NCBI GenBank assembly: GCA_900319695.1
Contig: ONPN01000002.1
Coordinates: 1-64,000 of the forward strand
Direction of reading: 5' to 3'
DNA: 64,000 bases
Source: an uncultured Eubacteriales bacterium
GTDB taxonomy: Bacteria > Bacillota > Clostridia > Oscillospirales > Oscillospiraceae
In this document: positions 33,789-42,583 of the stretch, one piece after another
How the letters are laid out: every line of letters begins with the position of its first letter
Position numbering within the stretch: the stretch's first letter is position 1
Notes under the pieces: generated by a model
Seen by the model: only the letters and a program-made list of their open reading frames with translations
The model's database searches: none
Told to the model about the DNA's origin: nothing
Made by a program: the position numbers and the translations under genes

Positions 33789-34388
33789 TCAATGCAGGCG
33801 GAGCCAGTCCGCCCAGTCGGAAAAGCGGCAGTGCTCGGCCTCAATAATGGCGTTGAGCTTGGCGGCGGCCTTCTCCACGTCGTCGTTAATAATCAGGTAA
33901 TCGTAGAAATCGGCCTCCTGATACTCCTGGCGGGCACGGATGAGCCGACCCTCGATTGCACTCTCCGAATCGGTCGCACGGCCTCTGAGGCGTCTCTCCA
34001 GCTCTTCCATGGAAGGCGGCGCAATGAAGATCAGCACAGCCTCCGGCATTCTGCGGCGAACCTGACGCGCGCCCTGGACCTCAATATCCAGCAGCACGTT
34101 CATGCCCTCCGACAGGCGTTTTTCCACATAGGAGCGCGGCGTGCCATAGCGGTTGGCCACATATTCGGCGTGCTCAAGCAGTTCGTCCTTTTCGACCATT
34201 TCACGAAAGCGCTCAAAGTCGACGAAAAAGTATTCCCGTCCGTCGACCTCGCCGGGGCGAGGCGCGCGCGTCGTGACAGATGTCGAAAAGCAGATATCCG
34301 TTCTCCCCTCAATGGCCTTGAAAACAACGGTGCTCTTCCCCGCACCGGAGGGGCCGGAGATGACCAGGAGCTTTCCTCTCTCACTCAT
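33789..34388 (-). CDS. gmk: Guanylate kinase
   Basis: Phosphorylates GMP to GDP. The 199-residue protein has the P-loop [12 protein letters not shown] (about 10-21), the GMP-binding [21 protein letters not shown] and the lid region with [11 protein letters not shown]. The start overlaps the remA stop by 8 bp, so translation of both is coupled. Confidence 0.97.
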   Translation of the reverse strand: MSERGKLLVISGPSGAGKSTVVFKAIEGRTDICFSTSVTTRAPRPGEVDGREYFFVDFERFREMVEKDELLEHAEYVANRYGTPRSYVEKRLSEGMNVLLDIEVQGARQVRRRMPEAVLIFIAPPSMEELERRLRGRATDSESAIEGRLIRARQEYQEADFYDYLIINDDVEKAAAKLNAIIEAEHCRFSDWADWLRLH

Positions 34389-34644
34389 TTCTGTTACCGC
34401 CTTCCTGCGTATTATCTTCGCAGCGCTCCGCCAGGGTATCGGGCGCGAGCGCGGATAGGATCACGTTGCCGCTGTCCATGACAAGCACCGCCCTCGTGCT
34501 TCTGCCGAAGGAGGCGTCGATCAGCAGTCCCCTCTCCCGCGCGTCCTGGATCATGCGCTTGATGGGCGCGGAATCGGGACTCACAATGGAGATGATGCGT
34601 CCGGCGGACACGAGATTGCCGAAGCCTATTCCGATCAGCTTCAT
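34381..34644 (-). CDS. remA: RemA/DUF370 family DNA-binding regulator
   Basis: An 87-residue protein of the DUF370 family ([17 protein letters not shown] start). RemA of Bacillus activates biofilm-matrix and osmoprotection genes by forming DNA-wrapping oligomers; clostridial roles are less clear. The start at 34644 fits the family; a longer reading overlaps yicC. The position yicC-remA-gmk-rpoZ is conserved in Firmicutes. The C-terminal tail ([12 protein letters not shown]) is longer than in Bacillus. Confidence 0.9.
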   Translation of the reverse strand: MKLIGIGFGNLVSAGRIISIVSPDSAPIKRMIQDARERGLLIDASFGRSTRAVLVMDSGNVILSALAPDTLAERCEDNTQEGGNRNE

Positions 34645-34654
34645 GGCCCGCCCC

Positions 34655-35533
34655 CTACTCGATGTTCTGGATCTGCTCCCGGATCTTCTCAATCTCGGAT
34701 TTCAGATCCACCACCGTGTGGGCAATATCGGAATTCTGGCACTTGGAGCCTATGGTATTGGCCTCACGGTTAAATTCCTGAACCAGAAAGTCAATCTTGC
34801 GGCCCGTAGGCGAGTCGCCGCTGACCATGGCGCTGAGCTGGCTCATGTGGCTGCGAAGGCGGACAGTCTCCTCATCCACGGCAATGCGGTCGGCGAAGAT
34901 CGCGGCCTCTGTGAGGATGCGGCTTTCGTCAAAGCCGGCGCCGCCCAGCACCTCAGCCATCTTGGCCTCAAGCCTCGCCCGATACTCGGCGAGGGTCTTC
35001 GGGCTCTCGCGCTCAACCGTCGTGACCAGCGCGTCTATGGTCTCAAGCCTCGACAGCACATCGTCCCGGAGCTTTTCTCCCTCGCGCAGGCGCATGGCGT
35101 CAAAGTCGCAGAGAGCTCTCTCTGTGATCTCCAAAAGCCCCTCGGACACGGCGTCCGCGTCCAGATCCTTCTTCTCGACCGTCAGCACGTCTGGGAAGCG
35201 CGCGACAGACAGGGCTGTCGCGTCGTTCGGAATGCCGTACTCCTCCGAAATATGCCGGAAAGCCTCCAGATAGCCGCGCAGCAGGGCCTCGTTGACCTTG
35301 ACGTCCACATCGCCCTCCTCACCGGAATCGACAGTCACGAAGACGTCCACCTTGCCGCGGCTGATATGCCGCTGCACCGCGGACTTCACCGCATCCTCGG
35401 CAAAGAGAAAGCGGCGGGGCAGACGCACGGAGGCGTCCAGAAAACGGTTGTTCACGCTCTTGAGCTCGACAGTGATGCGCAGGCCCTCAACGCTGCCCTG
35501 CGCGCTGCCGTAGCCGGTCATGCTTTTAATCAT
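34655..35533 (-). CDS. yicC: YicC/YloC family endoribonuclease
   Basis: A 292-residue member of the YicC family (N-terminal YicC_N, C-terminal DUF1732), which in other bacteria is a manganese-dependent endoribonuclease. The family start [13 protein letters not shown] is present, as are [14 protein letters not shown] and the C-terminal [21 protein letters not shown]. It opens the yicC-remA-gmk-rpoZ block. Confidence 0.93.
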   Translation of the reverse strand: MIKSMTGYGSAQGSVEGLRITVELKSVNNRFLDASVRLPRRFLFAEDAVKSAVQRHISRGKVDVFVTVDSGEEGDVDVKVNEALLRGYLEAFRHISEEYGIPNDATALSVARFPDVLTVEKKDLDADAVSEGLLEITERALCDFDAMRLREGEKLRDDVLSRLETIDALVTTVERESPKTLAEYRARLEAKMAEVLGGAGFDESRILTEAAIFADRIAVDEETVRLRSHMSQLSAMVSGDSPTGRKIDFLVQEFNREANTIGSKCQNSDIAHTVVDLKSEIEKIREQIQNIE

Positions 35534-35546
35534 ATTGTCTCTCCAA

Positions 35547-35954
35547 TCAATTGAATGAAACGATATCGAATGTGATAGACTGCTTGTCCCGCTTGAGCTT
35601 CTGGCTGATCACGACGACTGCCGCGCCCAGCATGAAGCCCAGGAACGTACAGAGCACGCAGATCCCCTCCGACGCGCCGGCGGCGTAGGCTGAAAAGCAG
35701 CCGATAATCGCAAGTAGGATCGGCACAATATACACCAGCAGGATCGCCCCGTAGACGCGCGAGGACTTGCTCTCGATCAGCACCTTCTGCCCCGGTTTTG
35801 CGCCGATCAGGTTTCGGGCTACGGTCTTGAGCTCATTCTGAAACACGCATGCCTCACAGCTTGAGCAGTTGGAGCCGCAGGCCGTCGCGCGTGTCACGAC
35901 GACCTCAGCCATTTCGTCATTCAGGCACTTGAAAACGATCGCGTCCTGGGTCAT
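35547..35954 (-). CDS. RseC/MucC-like (SoxR-reducing system) membrane protein
   Basis: A 135-residue protein with a cysteine cluster CGSNCSSCEACVF (about 26-38) followed by two hydrophobic helices (about 67-88 and 93-112). This is the RseC family, whose proteins interact with electron-transfer complexes or SoxR reduction in other bacteria; the clostridial function is not established. It overlaps the cdaR stop by 4 bp. Confidence 0.85.
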   Translation of the reverse strand: MTQDAIVFKCLNDEMAEVVVTRATACGSNCSSCEACVFQNELKTVARNLIGAKPGQKVLIESKSSRVYGAILLVYIVPILLAIIGCFSAYAAGASEGICVLCTFLGFMLGAAVVVISQKLKRDKQSITFDIVSFN

Positions 35955-37216
35955 GGGGTTGCCCTCTCGATCTCGACAGATACCGTGTAATCCGCGCCGT
36001 TCATGCGGATCGCGCCGACGTCGGTAAAGCCGTCCACATAAATTCTGACCTTAGGCATATAAGTCCCGGTCGCAGCGCCTATATCCGTCAGATCCGCGAC
36101 CGCTCGGATGCTCTCTCGCTTGAGCTGTGCCAGACTCTCCGGATTGCCGCGCAGCGTCACATCCAGATTTTCGGTGAGGATGTTGGCGGTATAGCCCTCG
36201 GCAACATTAATGCAGGAGATGTTCGACACACGGAAGCTCTTGGTATCGAGACCGACGATCTCAACTGTCACCTTGGCTTCCGTCGCACCGGTGATGTTCT
36301 TGAGTTCGTTGTCGATGGGAATGGGATAGGTGTCGCTGAAGGTAGAAGTGAAGTCGGCCAGATCCACGGTTGCGAGCGTAATTTTGTTGATGCCGGCCAG
36401 CAGCTTGGAATCGCCCGCAAGTGAGACGGAATCAGGCTCAATCGTGATCTTGGTATTCTCCGCCGTTGCGCCGCCGCCCTCAATAAGGTTGACGCCGAGA
36501 CTGATTTCCTTGAGCATCAGGATCGGGAGTCTCGCGTTGACCACATCCGTGGAGAAGGTGATCCCCGTCGTAGAGGCCGGTGTGCCATCCGCCGTCATCA
36601 GGGTAAAGCCCGTTTCAGCCTCATAGGTGCTGTCCACGTTCTCCTTGCCGAAGCTGACCCAGGCGTAATCAACATTTCTCAGATAGGCTTCCGGGCCGGA
36701 GAGCGTGATGGTGGCCGGTTCAAAGACAGGCGCCTCGGCGGTAAAGCCCTCAGCCACGGAGCCGTCAAAGCTGCCTCTCACCTGAACGGATTTTGTTGTC
36801 TGTGCGGAGACCATGAAGTTGATAGTCTCAGGCGTCTTTCGCGTTACGGTCAGATTGCTGGTGTCTGTCCCGTCCGGAAAGCTGACCGTGTATTGCTGAG
36901 AAGTAAAGGCTGCACGGGACAGCTTGGAGACATCGATCTGCGCGAAGATTTTTTCGGAGTCAAGACTGCCGACGATACGGCGCGGCCCTACGACCTCGAC
37001 GGTCACGGTGCTGGTGTCCATGTCGGTGATGACAAGATTCTTGGAATCTCTCAGCAGCGTCTCACCGACAAGCTGGACATGCACGCCGCGGAAGGTCTGC
37101 TTGAATTCCTCGGTCTCGACGCTTGCGACATAGACCCAGATGATCATGGAGCAGATCAGTGAGATAATGAACCAAAAGGCCTTGCTGTTATACAGTTTTC
37201 TCAGATTCGCTTTCAT
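35951..37216 (-). CDS. cdaR: YbbR-domain regulator of diadenylate cyclase
   Basis: A 421-residue protein with one N-terminal transmembrane helix (about residues 10-30, FWFIISLICSMIIWVYVAS) and several YbbR repeats outside the cell. CdaR binds CdaA and modulates c-di-AMP synthesis. The start at 37216 (MKANLRKLY) is chosen because SD GTGAGG lies 7 bp upstream; it overlaps the cdaA 3' end by 29 bp. A reading from 37303 would need a long overlap without SD. Confidence 0.9.
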   Translation of the reverse strand: MKANLRKLYNSKAFWFIISLICSMIIWVYVASVETEEFKQTFRGVHVQLVGETLLRDSKNLVITDMDTSTVTVEVVGPRRIVGSLDSEKIFAQIDVSKLSRAAFTSQQYTVSFPDGTDTSNLTVTRKTPETINFMVSAQTTKSVQVRGSFDGSVAEGFTAEAPVFEPATITLSGPEAYLRNVDYAWVSFGKENVDSTYEAETGFTLMTADGTPASTTGITFSTDVVNARLPILMLKEISLGVNLIEGGGATAENTKITIEPDSVSLAGDSKLLAGINKITLATVDLADFTSTFSDTYPIPIDNELKNITGATEAKVTVEIVGLDTKSFRVSNISCINVAEGYTANILTENLDVTLRGNPESLAQLKRESIRAVADLTDIGAATGTYMPKVRIYVDGFTDVGAIRMNGADYTVSVEIERATP

Positions 37217-38084
37217 TTTCATCCTCACTGTAATTGTCATTGGGTTTGAAGAACTGCTTGACAGCGCCCCAGAGGCCCGGTTTTTCTTCTTTGTTCTCTT
37301 CACGGATCAGCTCCCTCGTCAGGACGGAGGCGAGCTCGCCGGTGCTGAGATGCCGTTCAAAGGAATTGCCGTGCGCTACGGAGATCGCGCCGGTCTCCTC
37401 CGAGACCATTACGACGACGGCATCCGACTCTTCGCTCAGACCGATGCCGGCGCGGTGGCGCGTGCCAAGATCCTTGCTGAGGTTCATCTTCTTTGACAGT
37501 GGAAGCACACAGCCTGCGGCCTCAATGCGGCTGTCGCGCAGGATGACAGCGCCGTCGTGCAGAGGGGCGTTTTTAAAGAAGAGATTCTTGAGCAGCTCCG
37601 CGTTGGTGTCGGCGTTCACGACGGAGCCGGTGCCGATAATCGGTGAGAGCGAGACGTTGCGCTCGAAAGCGATCAGAGCGCCGGTCCTCGTCGCGGACAT
37701 GTCCCCGCAGGCCTGGACCACCTCGCTGATTGCGCGCGTCATATCCGTACCGGTGCTGCCGAGGTTGGTGTTGAGCGTGCTGCCCATACGCTCCAGCAGA
37801 CGGCGAAGCTCCGGCTGAAAGAGGATGACCAGCGCGATCATTCCCAACTCAACCGCCTTGCGCAGAATATAGTTGATCATGATGAGATCAAAAAATTCTG
37901 ATGCCCACAGAGCGCCCAGGACGAGAAACAGGCCCTTGGCCAGATTGATAAAGCTCGATTTCCGGATGAACCAGATTGTCCGGTAGATCAGAAAGGCGAC
38001 AATAATGATATCGATAAAATCCGAAATACCTATCGTCGCCATATAATTGCCTGCGCGGCTAAGCGCATTGGTTATGGTTTCCAT
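37188..38084 (-). CDS. cdaA: Membrane diadenylate cyclase
   Basis: CdaA makes c-di-AMP from two ATP. The 298-residue protein has three N-terminal transmembrane helices (about 20-38, 48-66, 72-92), a DAC domain with the catalytic DGA (Asp177-Ala179) and the ATP-binding GTRHRAG (Arg209-Arg211), and an acidic C-terminus. The SD is weak (GAGGAAAAGC). The usual glmM is absent downstream of cdaR. It is the first gene of the long minus-strand run behind its own promoter. Confidence 0.95.
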   Translation of the reverse strand: METITNALSRAGNYMATIGISDFIDIIIVAFLIYRTIWFIRKSSFINLAKGLFLVLGALWASEFFDLIMINYILRKAVELGMIALVILFQPELRRLLERMGSTLNTNLGSTGTDMTRAISEVVQACGDMSATRTGALIAFERNVSLSPIIGTGSVVNADTNAELLKNLFFKNAPLHDGAVILRDSRIEAAGCVLPLSKKMNLSKDLGTRHRAGIGLSEESDAVVVMVSEETGAISVAHGNSFERHLSTGELASVLTRELIREENKEEKPGLWGAVKQFFKPNDNYSEDENESESEKTV

Positions 38085-38137
38085 GCTTTTTCCTCATATC
38101 TGTACACATACTTTTTCTATTTTAATCCTATCTATAT

Positions 38138-38166
38138 ATTATATCGCATGAACCGCGAAAAGGCAA
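38138..38166 (-). promoter_or_regulatory. Sigma-A promoter of cdaA
   Basis: On the minus strand TTGCCT (38166-38161), 17 bp, TATAAT (38143-38138); the leader is about 50 nt. It probably drives cdaA-cdaR and possibly genes far downstream, since no terminator was seen until after rsgA. Confidence 0.8.
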
Positions 38167-38171
38167 GTTTT

Positions 38172-39293
38172 TTAGCGCTTTCTCTGTGATAATTCTCTGA
38201 TCGCCTGGCAGCAGAGTCTGAGCTCTGACTCACTGACAAAAGGTGAAAAGCTCATGCGCAGTGTTCCGGTTTCCAGCGTCCCCGCGCTCTTATGGGCAAA
38301 CGGCGCGCAGTGGAGGCCGCTGCGCAGGCAGATTCCGCGCTCGGAGAGCTGATTGGCCGCTTCGTCGCAGTCCATGCCCCGGACGCGCAGAGACAGTACG
38401 CCGCTTTGCATCCCCTCCTGGCCGGTGAACAGCTCTGCCCCTGCAAAATCCCGCAGCTCTTCGACGGCTGTACAGAGCAGGGCGCACTCCTGATCCATGA
38501 TCTTCTCAGCTCCCCGCTCCCTGACATACTCCATCCCAGCGAGAAGTCCCGCAATCCCGGGGACATTGTGGGTGCCCGCTTCCAGTCTGTCCGGCAGATA
38601 GCCGGGCATCTCCTGCAGAAGGCTGTCGGAGCCGGAGCCGCCGAAAAGAAGAGGCTCGCCCTCCTGTCCGCAGAGCAGCAGACCGGTCCCCTGCGGGCCG
38701 AATAAGCCTTTATGCCCCGGCATGGCGACAAAGGCCGCGCCGAGCGCCTGAAAGTCAATGTCCAAAACCCCCGCCGCCTGCGAGGCATCCACGATCAGGG
38801 GGACGCCCCGCGCCCGGCAGAGTGCCGCAATCTTCCGAATCGGCAAAATAAAGCCGAAGACATTAGAGACCATGGTACATATGACAAGCCCGGCTTGCCC
38901 CATCTGTTCTTCAAAGGCGTGCAAGCAGGCTTCGCTGTCAAAGAGGGGCGATTCTGCGACAATGATCTCAGCGCCGCGCTGTCGGAGCGGACGGGTCACC
39001 GCATTGTGCTCATAGCCGGAGATCAGGACCTTTGTCTTTTCTTTTACAAGCGAGTTGATGGCAATATTGAGGCCGTGGGTCGCGTTCATGGTGAAGACGA
39101 CCCGCGACGGATCCGGAACGTGAAAAAGCTCCGCGGCCGTTTCTCTACAGCGGTAGACAAGCTCTGCGGCCCGCATGGCGGCGCGGTGTCCGCCGCGGCC
39201 GGGACTTGCGCATTCCTGCATGGCACGCAGCATGGCGCGGCCCACGGAGACGGGCTTTATCAGCGTTGTGGCCGCGTTATCGAGATAGATCAT
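38172..39293 (-). CDS. Class V aminotransferase, cysteine desulfurase-like
   Basis: A 373-residue PLP enzyme starting MIYLDNAATT. It has NATHGLNIAI, EHNAVTRPL, DASQAAGVL (PLP Asp), MPGHKGLFGPQGTG with the Schiff-base lysine, and near the C-terminus RSGLHCAP carrying the active-site cysteine. This is the cysteine desulfurase-like group that often neighbours selenium or sulfur carrier genes. Start 39293 has SD GGGAGG. It overlaps the preceding DUF3343 gene by 17 bp, which implies a functional pair. Confidence 0.85.
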   Translation of the reverse strand: MIYLDNAATTLIKPVSVGRAMLRAMQECASPGRGGHRAAMRAAELVYRCRETAAELFHVPDPSRVVFTMNATHGLNIAINSLVKEKTKVLISGYEHNAVTRPLRQRGAEIIVAESPLFDSEACLHAFEEQMGQAGLVICTMVSNVFGFILPIRKIAALCRARGVPLIVDASQAAGVLDIDFQALGAAFVAMPGHKGLFGPQGTGLLLCGQEGEPLLFGGSGSDSLLQEMPGYLPDRLEAGTHNVPGIAGLLAGMEYVRERGAEKIMDQECALLCTAVEELRDFAGAELFTGQEGMQSGVLSLRVRGMDCDEAANQLSERGICLRSGLHCAPFAHKSAGTLETGTLRMSFSPFVSESELRLCCQAIRELSQRKR

Positions 39294-39540
39294 CGGACGC
39301 AGCCTCCCGATAACTTCCATCCTCCATGCGGATATAGATTCTGCCGGTGAGAAGATTTCCGTTTTTCAGGATCTCCACCGCCTCCGGCAGACGGCGGTAG
39401 AGACTCAGGGCATAGCCGCAGCCGTTTGCGCGAAGGCTCTGCGGGGCCTTCACGACCGCGGCACTGAGACCGCGTCTTTCCAGCAGCAGCGATGCTCTCT
39501 GCGCGTTGGTGAGGGATTTGCACATAATCAGATATTTCAT
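39277..39540 (-). CDS. DUF3343 putative Se/S carrier protein
   Basis: An 87-residue protein with the DUF3343 pattern: KYLIMCKSLTNAQRASLLLERR at the N-terminus and an ANGCGYALSL motif (about 38-47) whose Cys could carry a sulfur or selenium atom. The ATG at 39540 has SD GGAGG 8 bp upstream; an upstream TTG is unnecessary. It is translationally coupled to the cysteine desulfurase-like gene, which fits sulfur or selenium delivery; the acceptor is not evident. Confidence 0.85.
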   Translation of the reverse strand: MKYLIMCKSLTNAQRASLLLERRGLSAAVVKAPQSLRANGCGYALSLYRRLPEAVEILKNGNLLTGRIYIRMEDGSYREAASDDLSR

Positions 39541-39561
39541 CAAGCATACCTCCGAAAAGGC

Positions 39562-39606
39562 AAAAACGCGATCCGCCCCGCAGAGATTCCTCCTGCGGGG
39601 CGGATC
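39562..39606 (-). terminator. Terminator after ispF
   Basis: A perfect 14-bp stem GATCCGCCCCGCAG / CTGCGGGGCGGATC (39570-39583 with 39593-39606); on the minus strand CGCGTTTTTG follows. It separates ispD-ispF from the DUF3343 pair. Confidence 0.85.
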
Positions 39607-39674
39607 AACATCTATGCCGTAAGCTCACACAGGATCGATTCATCCTATGCGGCTTGGGCGTATGCTGTTATCCC

Positions 39675-40157
39675 TTACAATTTCTCAATCAGCGCGACGG
39701 CATGAGCCGCGATCCCGAGGCCCTCGCCGGAGAAGCCGAGACCCTCCTCAGTCGTAGCCTTTACACTGACCCGATCAAGCTCGACCTCCATCGCGGCGGC
39801 GAGCTTTTCGCGCATCAGCGGGATGTGCGGCGCGAGCTTTGGGCGCTGGGCAATGACCGTGCAGTCCACGTTGACGACACAATATCCCGCGTCTTTGAGC
39901 ACCTGCCGCACCGTGTGCAGCAGCTCCACACTGTCCGCTCCCTTATAGCGCTCGTCGCTGTCCGGAAAGAGCTTGCCAATATCGCCGAGGGCTGCTGCGC
40001 CGAGCAGGGCGTCCATCAGCGCGTGGGTCAGCACATCCGCGTCCGAGTGGCCGAGCAGGCCCTTTTCCCAGGGAATCTCCACCCCGCCGAGTATCAGCTT
40101 CCGCCCCTCGACCAAGCGGTGCACGTCATACCCATGTCCGATTCGCATTCCAGTCAT
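39675..40157 (-). CDS. ispF: 2-C-methyl-D-erythritol 2,4-cyclodiphosphate synthase
   Basis: Fifth enzyme of the non-mevalonate isoprenoid pathway. The 160-residue protein has the zinc ligands in GHGYDVHRL (Asp11, His13) and [21 protein letters not shown], plus [14 protein letters not shown]. Start 40157 ([11 protein letters not shown]) has SD GGAGGACAGAA and overlaps the ispD end by 32 bp; the two proteins act in neighbouring steps. Confidence 0.95.
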   Translation of the reverse strand: MTGMRIGHGYDVHRLVEGRKLILGGVEIPWEKGLLGHSDADVLTHALMDALLGAAALGDIGKLFPDSDERYKGADSVELLHTVRQVLKDAGYCVVNVDCTVIAQRPKLAPHIPLMREKLAAAMEVELDRVSVKATTEEGLGFSGEGLGIAAHAVALIEKL

Positions 40158-40869
40158 TTCTGTCCTCCACGATCGCTTTCGCCGTGACATAGTCGCTCGG
40201 CGTGGTGATCTTGATATTCTCCGCTTCTCCCTCGACAACAAAGGTTTTCACACCCATCATGTCCATGGCTGAGCAGTCATCCGTCAGCGGCAGATTCAGC
40301 TCGACCGCCTTGGTGAGCGCCCCCTTGATAAGATCGGCGTCAAAGATCTGCGGGGTCTGTACCCTTACGGTGCTGGCGCGGTCTACGGTTCCGACAATGA
40401 AGCCCTTTTCATCCACGGTCTTGAGCGTGTCAGTGCTCGCGACGGCGGGCACCGCAGCACGGTAGTCGCGCGCGGCTAAAACGGTTCTCTCAATGAGTGC
40501 CTGTGTGAGAAGCGGTCTCGCCCCGTCGTGAATGGCAATCAGCTCCGCTTCATGGCGGCAGGCCGAGACCCCGGCGAGGGCTGATTCCATGCGGGTAGCG
40601 CCGCCGCTCACGACCTGTCTGACCTTGTGCAGGCCGTTGTCGTGGCACATCTTTGCGATCTCTTCCAGCTTCTCGGTCCTGGTGACGATGATGATTTCGT
40701 CGACATACTCGCTGTTTTCAAAGGCGAGTATGGTCCGCGCGAGCACCGGCATTGCGCCGAGCTTCATCATAATCTTGTCCGTCCCCATGCGCTGAGAGCT
40801 GCCTGCGGCGACAATGACCGCGGAACAGACGGGCGGTTTATCATTTTTCTTCTTTATCGGGCAGCGCAT
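40126..40869 (-). CDS. ispD: 2-C-methyl-D-erythritol 4-phosphate cytidylyltransferase
   Basis: Transfers CMP to methylerythritol phosphate. The 247-residue protein has the nucleotidyltransferase motif [12 protein letters not shown] (about 19-30), [19 protein letters not shown] and [23 protein letters not shown] precedes ATG 40869, 15 bp after mreB. The N-terminus has a short basic extension. Confidence 0.95.
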   Translation of the reverse strand: MRCPIKKKNDKPPVCSAVIVAAGSSQRMGTDKIMMKLGAMPVLARTILAFENSEYVDEIIIVTRTEKLEEIAKMCHDNGLHKVRQVVSGGATRMESALAGVSACRHEAELIAIHDGARPLLTQALIERTVLAARDYRAAVPAVASTDTLKTVDEKGFIVGTVDRASTVRVQTPQIFDADLIKGALTKAVELNLPLTDDCSAMDMMGVKTFVVEGEAENIKITTPSDYVTAKAIVEDRNDWNANRTWV

Positions 40870-40884
40870 AAGCGATCCCTCCTT

Positions 40885-41916
40885 TTATCCTTTGAGCTGA
40901 CGCTTGCGGTAAAAGTTCATCATCCCGTCCTGCAGCATGTCCAGGTGCATGAGCATCTTCCCCGCCCCGTAGGCCGCGCAGGAGACCGCATCGTCCACCA
41001 CAATGGTGCGGATGCCTGTGCTGCGCTCGATGAGGCGGTCAATACCGTAGATGAGGCTGCCGCCGCCGGACATGATGATGCCGTTTTTGTCCAGATCGCC
41101 CACCAGCTGCGGCGGGGTGCTCTCAAGCACGATGTGGATGGTTTCCAAAATGCGGTTCATCGGCTCGACAAAAGCTTCTATAAGCTCGGTCGAGCTGATC
41201 TTCACCGTCTTGGGCAGGCCGTTGGAGAGGTCGCGGCCTTTGACCTCCTCAAAGCTGATGTCCGGGCGCTGGATCACGCAGCCGATACTGCGCTTGAGCT
41301 CCTCGGCCGTGCTCATGCCGATGAGAAGATCGTATTTGCGGCGGATGAATTTCACAATAGATTCGTCAAAGCTGGTACCCGCCACCTTGATGGACTGGCA
41401 CTCCACAACGCCGCCGCCGGAGACGACGGCAACCTCGGTCGTGCCGCCGCCGATGTCGATAACCATGTGGCCGTCCGCCTTGGAAATATCGACACCCGCG
41501 CCCATCGCGGTCGCGACAGCCGTCTCCAGCAGATACACCTTGCGTGCCCCGGCCTCGATGGAGGCGTCGATCACGGCGCGCTCCTCCACGCCGGTGATAG
41601 AGCTCGGCACGCAGGCCAGCACACAGGGCTTAAAAAGGCTGAAGGAGGTGATGCGGCTGACAAGCTCGCGCAGCATCTGGGCCGTGATCTCATAGTCCGA
41701 GATGACGCCCGCGTTCACCGGATGGATGGCCACGATGTTTGCGGGTGTGCGGCCGAGCATTTTCTGCGCGTCCTGTCCGATCTTCAAAATCTTGCCGCTG
41801 AATTTGTCCACCGCCACGACGGTCGGCTCTCTCGCCACAACGCCCTTGCCCTGCTCGAACAGCAGCGTGGACGAGGTGCCAAGGTCGATGGCTATATCTC
41901 TCTCAAACAGATTCAT
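40885..41916 (-). CDS. mreB: MreB-family rod-shape actin homologue
   Basis: A 343-residue actin-fold protein with the phosphate loops AIDLGTSSTLLF (about 9-20) and VIDIGGGTTEVAVVS (about 157-171), and GGGSLIYGIDRLI near the C-terminus. It directs peripheral cell-wall synthesis. It is not in an mreBCD cluster, so it may be the Mbl or MreBH-type paralogue that stands alone in Firmicutes. SD AAGGAGAAA is strong. Confidence 0.9.
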   Translation of the reverse strand: MNLFERDIAIDLGTSSTLLFEQGKGVVAREPTVVAVDKFSGKILKIGQDAQKMLGRTPANIVAIHPVNAGVISDYEITAQMLRELVSRITSFSLFKPCVLACVPSSITGVEERAVIDASIEAGARKVYLLETAVATAMGAGVDISKADGHMVIDIGGGTTEVAVVSGGGVVECQSIKVAGTSFDESIVKFIRRKYDLLIGMSTAEELKRSIGCVIQRPDISFEEVKGRDLSNGLPKTVKISSTELIEAFVEPMNRILETIHIVLESTPPQLVGDLDKNGIIMSGGGSLIYGIDRLIERSTGIRTIVVDDAVSCAAYGAGKMLMHLDMLQDGMMNFYRKRQLKG

Positions 41917-41938
41917 TCTATTTCTCCTTACAAACGCC

Positions 41939-42583
41939 CTATTGCCGCGAGGCGGCGGCAGCGGCGAACACCTCGGCGCAGCCGGCGTTTTTCAGCGTCA
42001 GAGCGCACTCTGACAGAGTGGCGCCCGTGGTTACGATGTCATCGATCACCAGGATCTTTCTGCCTTTGACCTTCTCGGGCTCGACGCAGGCATAGACGCC
42101 CTTTGCGTTTTTCGCGCGTGCCTCCGCGCCGGAAAGCCCGGACTGCGGTTTCGTGTTCACGCGCTTGACGAGCAGTCTTTCGCAGGGCAGGTCCAATCTC
42201 TTTGCTGTCTCCTCCGCAAGAATCTGCGCCTGATCGTAGCCTCGCTTGCGAAGTCTGAGACGGCTCAAAGGTACCCATGTCATACTATCGCAGGAAATCC
42301 CCGATTCGTCAATAGCTTTCGCGATAAATTCCGCGTAGGCGGGCCCATAGGCGGTCACGCCGTGAAACTTGTAGCGCAGGATGGATTCGCGCACCTCGCC
42401 CTCATAGCTGAAAGGCGCGACGCACTCGCTTATGTTCTTGAGTTCTCGCTGTATGTTGCGATTTTCATACTTTTCTCTGCAAAAGCGGCAGAGCCCTGTC
42501 TCCTTTTCCGTCAGAAATCTGCGGCAGAAAGCGCAGCGCGGCGGGTACAGGAGATCAAGGAGCCAATTCCAGAGTCTCTTCAT
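41939..42583 (-). CDS. comF: ComF family phosphoribosyltransferase-like protein
   Basis: A 214-residue ComF protein with an N-terminal zinc finger (CAFCRRFL then CRFCREKY, about 18-37) and a phosphoribosyltransferase fold ending in KILVIDDIVTTGATLSEC (PRPP loop). It is linked to DNA uptake in competent bacteria, but its precise role is unsettled. It overlaps the recD2 stop by 4 bp. Confidence 0.93.
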   Translation of the reverse strand: MKRLWNWLLDLLYPPRCAFCRRFLTEKETGLCRFCREKYENRNIQRELKNISECVAPFSYEGEVRESILRYKFHGVTAYGPAYAEFIAKAIDESGISCDSMTWVPLSRLRLRKRGYDQAQILAEETAKRLDLPCERLLVKRVNTKPQSGLSGAEARAKNAKGVYACVEPEKVKGRKILVIDDIVTTGATLSECALTLKNAGCAEVFAAAAASRQ

